Part shown: one piece after another, positions 26,137 through 37,302 of the stretch | Layout of the letters: every line of letters starts with the position of its first letter | Numbering within the stretch: the stretch's first letter is position 1 | Source of the DNA: Apostichopus japonicus | Taxonomy: Eukaryota; Echinodermata; Holothuroidea; Aspidochirotida; Stichopodidae | Direction: 5' to 3' | Length of the DNA stretch: 64,000 nucleotides | NCBI RefSeq assembly: GCF_037975245.1 | Contig: NC_092567.1 | Coordinates: 16,177,876 to 16,241,875 of the forward strand | Notes under the pieces: model-generated | Database searches by the model: none | Told to the model about the DNA's origin: nothing | What the model saw: the letters and a program-made list of their open reading frames with translations, nothing else | Translations under genes and position numbers: made by a program

Positions 26137-26296
26137 TATAACCAATCACCAGAAGTGAATTTATGTCCATCATTCTTTGCTTTGGTATCGCTTCGTTCGT
26201 TTCTGCACTGGCTAAATTCTTCCTTTTCCTTGTTATTGCCCTGTGTTTTCGGTGTGAAGTTAATATTCTTCCAAGTTGCATTGCAAAGATTATTTG
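26137..26296 (+). promoter_or_regulatory. Array promoter and 5' exon, unit 6
   Basis: The TATA box is weakened to TATAACC (26137). The predicted cap A is at 26169, the exon runs 26169-26296 and the donor is GTATGT. This copy alone has an open frame from its ATG (start MSIILCFG, very hydrophobic), absent from siblings. Its phase would create a stop if joined directly to the 30871 acceptor. I treat it as non-coding. It is the closest module to the 30.9-kb gene. Confidence 0.45.
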
Positions 26297-28019
26297 GTAT
26301 GTAACATCACGTTTTATTTTGCCATTAATTTTATCCGTTTTGTATCGTGATTGCTTAACAATTAAGAAGATTAGAGGATTCCATTCATAGATATAAAGTT
26401 GGAAACATAATTACCCAACGTCTTTTCTATTTTCTCTTAATGGACATCCCCGCCTGAAATTCTTCGTGTACTAAAGTGCCATATATAGCATAGAACCAAC
26501 AAATTCATTTGAGTTTTATCACCATTGGTTCTCCTTATAAAGTGATATTGCATATGCTTACATATAAAATAACTGTTGAATAGCGAACAGTTTGACCAAT
26601 GTTTTTTCTAAAATGTTCTTTCTAAAATGTTATTACAATAATCCGATCTTTGGCATTTGGTTCCTCTGTATATATTCTGCCTAATGAGAAAAAAAATATT
26701 ATCAATATAGAGATTTGTAAAGTGTAGTTCCTGGACTATGTATAATCTAAAACACAATCTCGTGCGTTCTTCCATGAGATGCCTCATATAACTAAAAAAG
26801 AAGACATAAAAGTCGTATTGCCTCGAATCATACTTACATTTTGAGTTTTTAAAGATATAAGACATTCGATGCTTATTGTCACTTTAAACTTCACTGAATG
26901 TGAACGCTATCACATAAGCCTCAAAGGAGCGTCCAGAGATTAAGCATAGTTTAAAGGAGAATTTTTTAAAACCAGCATATTCGAGATACTTTAAAATTTC
27001 CCTAAACGTAATTACTTAACCATGGGTATGTTCAACTCTTAAGAAATTAATTTGTACTTTCACTGCAAGCAAAGCAAAACATTACATAACAAGTATTTAG
27101 TAGTTTTACCAAACAAATATATGTAAATATAATGGGTTAATAGTTTAGCGGTTTCACAATCAATGCTAAGTTCAGCACTACCCCAAAATTAGACCACCCT
27201 AAGACACTAGCAAAAACCCTAATAAATAGGATAAACATAACGTTTAACTGTTCACGTAGCTAAATATCCGATACAATATCCCACCTAATCTAGTTAAGTA
27301 ATGGCGAGATGTTTACCTTTGGAATAGAATTTCCACTTTTCTGTAGGCACAAACTACTCACAGAACTTCATTTGATGAATGTGTCTAAACCCTCATCCCT
27401 AATATGTAATTCACGCTGAGTTGGTTAAAATAGTTGCTAGCACAATTAGCTGCTTTGAGGTTGATGAGACCGGCAATACTTTTCTTCCTAAAGCAGATAT
27501 GTTAATTTTGAATGGATCTGCATGATAATGAAATGCCTGCTAATATCGATCCGGGTAACATTAATTAACATTCTCAAATTAAATTTGGTTAAAATCCGTA
27601 ATCTGTTAACATAGTTTGTAAATTAGAATACTGCTCAATGAGACTCTTGCTCTCTTGTCACTTTTTCCATTTTCTTTTTGTATTGCCAGAATTTAAAGTC
27701 ATCATTTTTCGCAAGTTCATCCGTGTTTATTTCTTCAGTTTTTGAGGTAGTTTTTTTTTTGATGACCGTGCTCCAGAGTGTGGTCTTGTCGTAACGTTTA
27801 GTTGCTAGCCTATCAGACCAAGTAGGTAATATGCCTCACTTACAGCACTTGGTAGGAGAATAGCTCAGGCTATCGGTTGCGGAGTAGGCTGAGTTCTGGT
27901 TTCGGAAAGTTAAGTACATAAATAATATCTTAATGAAAGATTCTCAAATTGTGAAGCGAGTGGCAACGCCCATGAACGTCGATAACATTTTAAACATTTC
28001 CTCTTTTGAAAAATATTGA

Positions 28020-28800
28020 TTTTTCTTCACGAATAGGTTTGTTGTGTATTACTACGGTCTTGGCCACGGTAGTGTCAAATTAGTAAGTTAGAACATACTA
28101 AATAATATTCAGCATGTAGGCTAACTTTTAGGCTGATAGCATATGACGCACTTTAGTTTACTTGGAATAGGTTGGTAGTTTGAAATTAGTTGTTGTTAGG
28201 CCTTCTATTGGTAAACCAATAAGTAAGTCTACTGCTGTTAAGGATCACCGTCAGGAATGATGTAGACTTCATATATAAGGCATGAAACATTGTGAAGAGA
28301 CACGGTTGGTATGTCATTGTTCCTGAGGTTACAGATTTACATTTTTTGTCAGGTTCTCACATTTCATCTTTTGTCATATAAAACTGACACACATGTTGAA
28401 TTTCAAATTGTGGACTCGAAGACATTCCCTGATATGACTGATTCACAATTAAAAATGGCATTTCAAAAAAGAAGAAGAAGAATACAGTCTAGCGCGAGGA
28501 AGTGGGGGGGGGGGGCTGCTCTATCCAAAATTGGTTAATAGATCAAAGTATGGAATATCCATGTGTTATTAGAAGATAACTGAGAAAGTGCATTTACTTT
28601 CATTATATTGTATGTATGATGGGCCTTGTCCTTGAAAACATTAAACTTATACTGTACCGTGTTGCTTAGCGGACGGTATGTATAGCCTAAAAAGTGAAGT
28701 GTTTCTATAGCTTTTTTCATACTAATCAAGAAAACTAACCGTTACTGAAAGAGAACTGATAGTCAGGAATGGTCACATGTCATATCAACCAATCAGATAC
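28020..28800 (+). repeat. Flank duplicate, copy 2
   Basis: Colinear with 8855-9920 (see that entry). Here the flank lies between the array and the GIMAP-like gene. Confidence 0.65.
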
Positions 28801-30300
28801 AGGTATCATAATAACATATACAAATGGGTTGACGAATTAGTAAGCAAGTAGATGAGTGAAGAAAAGTAGCTATCACGTGGCTTTTTTTCTATAGAACTTG
28901 GCCAAGTTACCTTTAATAACAATAAAGTATCCTTCAAAAAGGCTGGAACCGGCCTTTGATTTGAATTTTGTTAGTTATTATGAAACTCAAGGCTTAAAGG
29001 CAACTCTGCATAATTTACAGTCAATATGAAAACAGTTTACTGCAAAGCAGAATATTGGATACGGTACCGTATCCAGCAAGAGGTTGCTTCAACCCTTAAC
29101 ACCTTTTAAGAACACAATAGTAATGAATTGAGTTTTGAGATACAGCTGAACACAGAAAATGACAAGCCCGTTAGCATTTATGTCAAGGGCACTTGAAGAG
29201 GGTTTGGGATGTTAAAATTCATTGTGTACGATGGGTTAATATTCATAGAACTTGGTCAAATCATGTATTACGAAATACACATTAGTACACATCTGACGAT
29301 ATGTTTACTATTACTCCGATTGTTGCTATGGACTGATTTTGCAGAAATGTAAATTTTCGGTACGTTGGTTGTGGAGTCCCTATTTCTATTTGAACTAGTT
29401 TATGCTCCATTATGTATATTTTAAATTAAACTGAGCCCTACATACGTCCTGTATACTTATATATTCCAACGAATTATATTATATTGTATAATATTATATT
29501 AATTTAGCGGCTTCAGAAGTCAGTAACTATATATAAAATTTAAAAAAAAAACAGCCGTTTTATTCGGGTTGAGAATTGAATGTTTATGATCAGTCGCGGT
29601 AATAGTAACACTTTAAAGTAACATTTAGGTTCACCGCTAACCACTTTAACTTCACAACCCTCAAGAGTTTGGCTACTCATTGGGAATACCTCTCAAATTT
29701 GATAGCTTTTCAAAGACTTATTAACATAATTATCTCTCTCTTACTAACGTGGTACTTCTTTAGTATAAGCTTTCATATTACATCAGTGCTTAGAAAGCAG
29801 TTGCAGTAAAGTTGTCTTACCGTTTATTGGTTGATTGGTACATTATTGAGTGATATTACCTTGTCCATTGTGTAAGCATCGTCAAAAAAACCACTTTAAG
29901 CTAGGCTTTTTACCATTAATGGACTAACAACTAACCCGGTTTGGATAGTACTATGTTTTAAATTACCCGCTTGGGTGACCTATATCAAGATGATAAAATC
30001 TACCAAATATAGAATTATCATAATACTGTATATCGATTCCGATTGGGATGTAACTTTTAATGTGCATTGATCTTTTTATCTGCTATCGCAAGGTCAGGTT
30101 TAAAATGGGCGATCAAAAATGTTTATAATTTAAAAAAAAAAAAAATAACTTCAGAAGAGCATGAAGTCCAGGTTATTTGAACGTTGTTTTTACTCTTTCC
30201 ATAAAACAATGAAAATGTCGTGTACACATGTAGTATGATATGTAAAGATATGGCCAGGAACATTCCTGAGCATAAACAAATACCTTATAAATTTATAAAC
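28800..30300. other. No gene recognised
   Basis: Region upstream of the GIMAP-like gene. I looked for a death-fold exon like that of the second gene and saw none. Confidence 0.35.
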
Positions 30301-30307
30301 TGATTGA

Positions 30308-30382
30308 ATCTTTTGTTCTCCATTTTTGTTCTCCATTTTTGTTCTCCATTTTTGTTCTCCATTTTTGTTCTCCATTTTTGTT
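30308..30382. repeat. 13-bp minisatellite, about 5 copies
   Basis: The unit gttctccattttt is repeated almost perfectly. Because 13 is not a multiple of 3, the same 13-residue pattern appears in any open frame across it. That explains the minus-strand frame here, which is not a gene. Confidence 0.9.
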
Positions 30383-30870
30383 TATTTTGTTTTTGTTCAG
30401 GACATATATATATTATGATATTATGACACGTTTTCTTTGTTAACAGTGAAGGTAATATTTTTACACTGCTTATATTGGTGTGGTGAGTGAGGAATTTGTA
30501 GTCAGGTCAAGATCGTGTGACAATTTGTGAAGGTTAAATTCAGATTTCCCGGTAAACTATTAAATACCGTCTTGTAAGGGATGTATAAGATTCTAAAATA
30601 CTTTAAATAAATGATATATATAAATATATATAACCAGTAGACCAAGCGGACATTTTAAAGGAGTATCAACTGTTGAAAGTGTGAAAAAAAGTGTAAGCTG
30701 GAAAATTTACAGCATTGTGTGGACTGAAAATGCAAGAGTGCATTTTGAACACAATTTAAAAAATCGAATAGACTTACTTAGTAGCAAGGCGCTCACTTCA
30801 AGCAAACAAAAAAGCATTTCGGTTATGATTAATAGGTTATTTGATTATTAATATTTTCCGCCTTTTTCAG

Positions 30871-32961
30871 ACTATCATAATATTGAAAATATACCGTTCT
30901 CTAGACGGCAAAAGCAGGGAAGTATGAATAAATACAGTTTAGAACGTTTTCAAGGACTGAAAAGTTCCGATGATAGGGAGGAAGGTCGACAGGTTGCTGT
31001 CGTCAGCAGGACAGGTGATGGGAGCAGTTCAACAGCCAACACCATCCTCGGGAGAGAAGATTTTATTGTTAGCTGTTCTTCGAAATCTGCAACAAAATGG
31101 ATTTCTGGTGCAAAGTGTGAATACAAAAACCGTGAGATCGCAGTAGTAGATACACCAAGTGTCGATAGCAACACTCAACAGAAATCTATCGCAGAACAGG
31201 AACTCGCACGTTTACCGTTCTTGCTACGCCAGGGAATCCACTGTATCATCATTTGCATCAGCACAGGCAAACCAAGGTATACGAATGAGATCGAAGAAAT
31301 GTTGAAGCTTATTAAGGTATGTTATCATTGTTATGTGTAAATAACTGATATAAGCATAATTTTTTGCAGTGAGTGCGCTTGTGCGCTACAATATTGGCAT
31401 TACTTGCCAAGTGAACGATACCTACACGAATGGACGTTGAAACTCACAATTTCATATAGTCTCTGTACATTTGCACATTTAGAGGCTATAGCTGCGTAGC
31501 CAACTTATACTGAGCCTTTCACGGCGCTTACAAGCGCCCTTGCTTTATAGGACACCTGCATGACTATACTCCCTGGTGTGTAATCCGCCCAAAAAATAAC
31601 TCTATGAACAACCGAGAAGTGCGATGCACTCGCACTTCAATACTGCGTATTTGAAGGTAAATGCAGTTCTAGTTGTATGATGTTTTCTTTTCACTATGAA
31701 TACACTATTGCTTCAATTATTTGAGTTGTATGCTTGAAGTGTTAGTGTTACTTTAAGGGTGCAATTAATCAACCACATAAATAATAGTGTTTGTAAGTAG
31801 TAGTTGCTTTAAATGCCGTAAAACAAATACATTGACGTAGTCAGTACTCCAAAGCTAAACAAGAAACACGTTTTTTTAAATTTTTTTTATCTTGCATCAA
31901 GTTTCAACGTTGAATGGATTTGAATGCCCTGTGATGCTACGGAGTAATGAAGGTTGTACGGCGAATGTCTTCAACCTCAAAATCCGCAAAGGATTTAACT
32001 CTATCAAAATACCCGAAGAGAATTTAAACCTTGTAATGTAGAATATTTTGATTTGGCTGTTTCTCATTTAGTTTTCTACTTTTATACTGTAAAAATATGT
32101 GCTTATCACCCATTTTTATGTACACATGTATTTTCACAGATGGAAGGTGGTGACGATATCTTTCATTATTGCATACTTGTTTGCACTAATGCAGAAATTG
32201 AGCTTCAGGAGTTCTCACTGGATGATTTTCTTAACGAAATGAGGAAAGACAACCACTTTGGAAGTTTTTTGGATAAGATAGATGAAAGAGTGGTTGCTGT
32301 GAATAATAAGACTAAATCACCAGAGGAAAAGGAGAGAAACAGAGAAGCTATCATCGCATTGGTTGACAAAGTAGTTGAAGAAAACAGGAAACACGGCAGA
32401 GCAGAAACATGCAGCAATGAATTATTCAAGCAGGCAGATAAATTACACAAAACTTTAGTAAACAAGTACAGATGTCATCCTACGATTGTGAATGCTGTAA
32501 TAGAAGCCACGATAAAACTCACAAATTCAATTTTGAGGCCGAACCAAAATAAGTTTATGTCAGAAGTAAAAACTATTCTTCGGAAAAATGAATTTTGTAA
32601 ATTCGACCAGAAAACACAGAAATTCATATTCACAAATGATGGCAAATGCATCGAAGTTTCCTATGATACATTCGAACAAGAAATAAACCGTATTTTTAGT
32701 GAAACAAGAGACAACATGTCAATTCTCATTCAATTCTTACCAGCTGGTATTGGTAATAGGTCAGTTTTTACCGCTATCAAATGTATAACAATATGTTTTG
32801 CGTGTGCAGCTGTTTACTTAATCTGTAAACATACACCGTTTATTTCTACAAGTTACCATACTATTCTTTCTGTAACTTCATTCGTAAATACTCAAATTAC
32901 AAACTTTATTATCTCACCCATAGAGTTATGTGTCGATCGATTATTGTACTTTTATCGATGA
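30871..32961 (+). CDS. GIMAP/AIG1-like protein with degenerate GTPase site
   Basis: Two coding exons: 30871-31316 (acceptor tttttcag, donor GTATGT, phase 0 at its end) and 32140-32961 (acceptor ttttcacag). With ATG at 30924 the protein has 404 residues. The first exon stays open upstream and enters in the same phase as its paralogue, so an upstream coding exon is possible. Family marks: TILGRE after G1, AVVDTP at G3 (76-78), a hydrophobic IHCIIICI strand and VNNKT at G5 (185-189). The P-loop reads SRTGDGSSST (28-37), with Ser in place of the catalytic Lys. G3 ends in Ser (DTPS) and the G4 position reads CTNAE with no Asp. Nucleotide binding is therefore doubtful. Residues 339-360 form a probable transmembrane helix near the C-terminus, and a second hydrophobic stretch follows. 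GIMAPs are membrane-associated immune or organelle GTPases. A scaffold or regulatory role here is inference. Confidence 0.82.
31616..31638. repeat. Perfect intronic hairpin
   Basis: 9-bp arms gaagtgcga/tcgcacttc with loop tgcac, inside the intron of the GIMAP-like gene. A second small inverted repeat (ggcgctt/aagcgcc) lies about 90 bp upstream. It may be part of an old element. Confidence 0.7.
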
Positions 32962-33252
32962 TTGTGCAAACATTAGTGAGACTTGGTTGGAGGTGGGGTA
33001 TCATAGGGTTATCACAATAACATGTGGTCGGCACGATTAAAATATGCACCCAAGCCGAAAAGGTGTGAGCTTATATTTGTTCTTAACGTGTAGCATATTA
33101 TGCATTTATATGCCAGGGTGTTATAACACACTAACACGTGTTATGTTTTGGGAGCATGCGAGAGCTAGATATGTTAAAGATACAATACAGTAAATCGTAG
33201 TGGTATTATAGATTAGTAATGGTTGGACGACTGGTAAACGAAGACTACTCGC

Positions 33253-33480
33253 GTAGGCTAGTATCACCCATTTTTCAGCCCTTCCAAGGTGTGGGTGGGG
33301 GTGGCGGGGAATTGTAGGCGAGTGTCACCATTTTTCAGCCCTTCTAAATGGGGGGGGGCTCGGAGGAATTGTAGGCTAGTATCACCAATTTTCAGCCCTT
33401 CTAATGTGGGGGAGGGGGTCGAGGGAGTTGTAGGCTAGTATCACCCATTTTTCAGCCCTTCTAAGGTGGTGGATGGTACG
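33253..33480. repeat. ~60-bp minisatellite, 4 copies
   Basis: Copies start at about 33253, 33314, 33371 and 33430. Each has taggctagtatcacc, tttttcagcccttc and a G-rich part that varies in length. Confidence 0.85.
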
Positions 33481-33511
33481 TGATTATTATTTTTTTTTTA
33501 ACACTGGCCGC

Positions 33512-33517
33512 AATAAA
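33512..33517 (+). terminator. Possible poly(A) signal
   Basis: AATAAA lies about 550 bp past the stop of the GIMAP-like gene. It is plausible as its 3' end, though the minisatellite would then be in the 3' UTR. Confidence 0.3.
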
Positions 33518-33893
33518 ATGTGCCTCTAGCATAACACGTGTTATCATGTTATAACACAGATGCATATAAATGCGCAATATATTCAAGTCGAAAACGCTAT
33601 TATAAGCAACTGTACAATTCGGTTCGGCTGAAATATGTCTGTACATGGGATACAGTTTCACTGTGAATTATAGTTAGCCAAATCCGACAAAATTATATAT
33701 ATTACCATCCTCTAATGTCTTATATCACCTAAGTTGACCTGTCAGATCAAAGGAAAAATATTCATTGTAGTCAACAACTTTGCCAAAGTTGCTCACGTAC
33801 TAATAATGACAAATCACCCCCCCCCCCCCTCCCCGTTTCCCAATCTAAAATAAATAAAAACCCGCTGGTTAAAAACGGTTATTTAATATAATA

Positions 33894-33897
<4 letters not shown>

Positions 33898-33930
<33 letters not shown>

Positions 33931-33956
33931 TATATATATATATATATATATATATC
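33898..33956. repeat. (TA)n microsatellite
   Basis: A TA tract with one interruption (taga), followed by atataatataatat. Confidence 0.9.
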
Positions 33957-33979
33957 TAATATAATATAATATAATAGAT

Positions 33980-36690
33980 GTGCAAAATTGGATTTTCTGG
34001 CTTAATTATAGGGATTTCAACATTGTTCATAAAACTACCGCTATAGCTATTTTATGAAAATCAAGAAGAAAATGTAACGGGAAAGTATTCCGATTAATTA
34101 CCTTTACATATCCGGAATGCATTAACATATAGTGGTTTCCATCTGTTTTGTGGATTCGATTGGTAAAATAACCCATTCAAGCCCTTCTTGAATGCAAAAA
34201 CAAACAAAATAAGTCAACTGTGACTCCTTCGTTCACTTTCTCCGTACCTATGTTTAAAGGAAGGAAGTTAGTGTTGTGGAGTAGGAAGCTTTTAAAAAAT
34301 GATGGAAAGGGGTGGAAACTGGTGCTCAGTGGGGGTTCTCACCAAGTATAGTTTTCATTTGTAGATACTAACGTGGCCTTACTGTTACATGGTAAATGCC
34401 AATATTTCAAAAGGTTTGCATTTTCCGCAAAGCTTCAACTTTATCTGGTAACCTCGCCTTTTTGCTAGAAATGTTAGTTTTTGCTCAAAGTTCTTTTCTC
34501 AAAAAATCAACAAGTACTTTGTCCACATTGCCACCAATAATTGCAAAAAAAAATATTTTCTTTTAATCTCAATATTTGGCTATTTCATCTCAAAACTTCG
34601 ATTTCTTCGAATTATTTTTACTTTTCTTACGTTTCTATAAAAATTCAAAATATCGGTATCAGTAGTGGAAATTTTGATATAAAGGAGCATCATTTCATTT
34701 GTTTATTTGGATTTACGACTGTTTATTTCAAAATTTCGTCTATTTTCTATACACTTCGACTGGAAGCTATTTAAATCAACCTGTCGTCCCTTTATCTCAA
34801 AATATTTTGGCGTTTTATAAGAAATTTCTGTTCTTTTCTTCTTGAAATAGTGACTTTTAATCTAACAAGTTTCAAAACATCATCACAATTACCACTATTT
34901 CATATCACAATTTTCATACTTTCATAGGCTGTACTACGTAAGTTAGGGTACACAAGGCAACTGAAGGTAACGAAAGTTTCACATATATAAATATATCCAA
35001 AGATACTTCAGACGTGTCCACGAAATTTTGGTACGGTATACATTTATGAAAGAGACATATTAAATAACGTAGAATTGGTTAAATACGTGTAAAGGCTGGT
35101 ACAAGCTGCTCTATTATTCTAATATTTCCGATAATTTCAGGAAAGCAATCAACTTTTAATGTCAACAATTAATCCAATGATAATGCCACTTCATATATCA
35201 CGCACTTTATGTTGAAGCCAGAATGCGTATGAATTTTGAATCTGCAACCGTATGTCCGATTTAATTTATACCTGGTATTGTGGTTTAACTGCATAGTATG
35301 TAGTATGTACATGTTCTCAACAATAACCACAACATGAATCAATGTCAAACTTTTGAGGTAGACGCCCCGTGATGAGTAGATTGATTTGGGATACATATTA
35401 TGAATATTGAATAAAGTAGAATTTGGTTCATACTAGTATGGTGATGTTGGTACCTAATAAGCACATTTTCATGTCTCTAAATTTATTTCACTAATATTCA
35501 TCAAACTGCAAGAAATGGCAGTTAAACACAAAACAAGAACCAAATTTTCCACGTTTCTTATTATTGGCTTATTAGGTTTGTCACACTACATATTAATCAG
35601 TGAACATAAGATTTTCAATCAGATTTCCTTAAAAAAGTTTGTGCAGTTAGCTTTATACAAGTACTTAGATAATTCAATGTAAGTATCAAGATATATGCTT
35701 AGTACATGATGAAATTTGACCTTATTACTATTCATGCATGTTTCTGTTTTTATACTGCGCCACTAAATAGACTTTGTCAACATGATAACTGATTCCGGGT
35801 ACTATCCTTTATTTGTTGCCGCATTATTCAAAATGTCATCCCTCTTAAGTTTGATGAGCACAAGTTCATGAATATTATCATGTACGGCTTACCACACGAC
35901 GAAATGTTTAGGCATCGAAAGCACTAAACGTTTTCGTTCTCTGGTTGAATATAAACAAATGTTTGACAATTAACGAGCAAGTCGACCTCTTTACAACCCG
36001 TTGCCCTCCACCCCTCCGAAAATGTTGAAATCGAACGATTAATTTCAATCTCTTCTACATTTTGATAATCTTTGTCTGTCGGTACTGATCCAGGTTATTG
36101 AAGCAGTTGGACATAAAGGTCACAGGGGATAAAATCTAGTGCGGTGTTTCACCTTGAAAAATCTGTATCTGCTGATAGGTCATCCACCAAAAACACTCAA
36201 TAAACATTTGTGAACAAGATTTCTGCTTAAGGTTTTTGTTATTACACAGCATGTCAATATTATATGACATGCACATGTTACATAAGAACAAAAGTACATG
36301 TTAGTCATCGAGTTATTTCAATTTTGTTTTGTATCGCCTCATGAAGCCTCTCCCAATAAAGAAAATTCAATAAAATATCCATTTTCTAATCTGATTGACA
36401 TGATCATTTAGTTTAATTATTTATCTTATGAACAGTTGTGAGGGAGTACCCTTTGCGTGCTTGAAAATTACTGTTCTGTTGGCACGTTTAACACTGTAAT
36501 ACTTTATGAGAATAAATATAGATTACCAATGACTGAGTCGAGTTGCGATCACAGTTCACAAGAAAATCAGAATTATACTCGTCGTTTCCTAAAGCAGTTA
36601 TGAATCAATGAGTAATGCAGTCAGCCGACTAACAAGTTATTCTCCCTTCCAATTTACATGGCTTGCACACTGTTCTGTGGATAGGAGAAA
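33980..36690. other. Intergenic, no gene recognised
   Basis: AT-rich DNA between the two GIMAP-like genes. No exon or element end could be supported. Confidence 0.4.
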
Positions 36691-36702
36691 ATCGTTAATC
36701 AG

Positions 36703-36709
36703 TATAAAA
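36703..36709 (+). promoter_or_regulatory. Candidate TATA box, distal
   Basis: TATAAAA in the context aatcagtataaaatgaag, like the cagtataaa of the array modules. It could serve the death-fold/GIMAP gene 600 bp downstream. Confidence 0.3.
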
Positions 36710-37012
36710 TGAAGTGTTAAAACAACGTAACATATGGTTAGACCTGTCAGCAGATTCTACTGTGAAAATTGCTTTCTTTTAAAATGTGGACGAAATTATG
36801 AAAGAAACGTAGAGTAGTGTAGTTAGTCGAGTCAATCGTTATGTATAGGATTGTGTGTTTAGTATATTTATGAAATATACTTCTCAGTACAACACAATAG
36901 TAACACAAGTTAAGAAATTATAGAACAAATCATTTTTAACTGCTTAAATGGTACTCACCATTAGCAGGTACTGATAAAGCCATGAGAATCTGGTGAATTT
37001 CCTATCACACGG

Positions 37013-37169
37013 TATAAAATGAAGCTTCCCTAATACGATAAGTTTTCTATAGTCATTTATGAACAAAACAGACATCGACCATTATGTATGTATGTACACT
37101 AAGACAACGCCTTTGTCATTTAAGAAATGTTTGGTTGGAAGATGTCGCTCATGAATACCAGTATTTCAG
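37013..37169 (+). promoter_or_regulatory. Candidate TATA box and 5' exon, proximal
   Basis: TATAAAA at 37013 shares gtataaaatgaag with the distal box. A 5' exon from about 37045 could end at 37169 before GTACTG and join the acceptor at 37303. An ATG at 37127 in that exon would then open a short upstream frame that runs out of phase and stops in the death-fold exon, a possible uORF. Confidence 0.35.
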
Positions 37170-37302
37170 GTACTGAAAATCCATGCATAATTCACAAACA
37201 TACAACGAATGAAGGGTTTCATGTCAGATGTGAAAGGGTTCAGAGGGGAAGTCTGGCTGAGCTTGCTTACCACCACGGTTTTTCCTTTCCTTTGTTTTGT
37301 AG

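Larger units (their letters stand above)
16680..28020 (+). repeat. Tandem array of ~2-kb promoter/5'-exon units
   Basis: The landmark gtttgctagctgagtttct recurs near 17327, 19307, 22847, 24917 and 25977. Spacings are about 1,980, 3,540, 2,070 and 1,060 bp. The long one contains a 1,361-bp inverted insertion and a LINE fragment. The short one lost about 750 bp near 25590. Each full unit has an upstream block, TATA, a short exon with donor, then about 1.5 kb of intron-like DNA. That DNA has a conserved small hairpin and an aatgagaaaaaaaatcatca block. Short frames inside are not shared between units, so the units look non-coding. A local 175-bp duplication lies at 24420-24770. Units are on the plus strand, upstream of the GIMAP-like gene at 30.9 kb. 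Confidence 0.85.

Noticed and set aside
26163-26390. Hydrophobic, signal-peptide-like frame in the last promoter module
   Set aside because: The frame is broken in every sibling unit and its splice phase would give a stop at the 30871 acceptor.
30190-30375. Minus-strand frame with repeated MENKNGEQK
   Set aside because: Created by the 13-bp minisatellite, with no gene context. The direct repeats have no spacers, so it is not a CRISPR array.
32053-32139. Upstream 29 codons of the frame that contains the second GIMAP exon
   Set aside because: They precede a clean ttttcacag acceptor and read through intron sequence; the splice phase fits starting at 32140.
37127-37302. Extended N-terminus for the fusion protein
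   Set aside because: It would read through a strong polypyrimidine tract and AG; the ATG at 37310 is the simpler choice.
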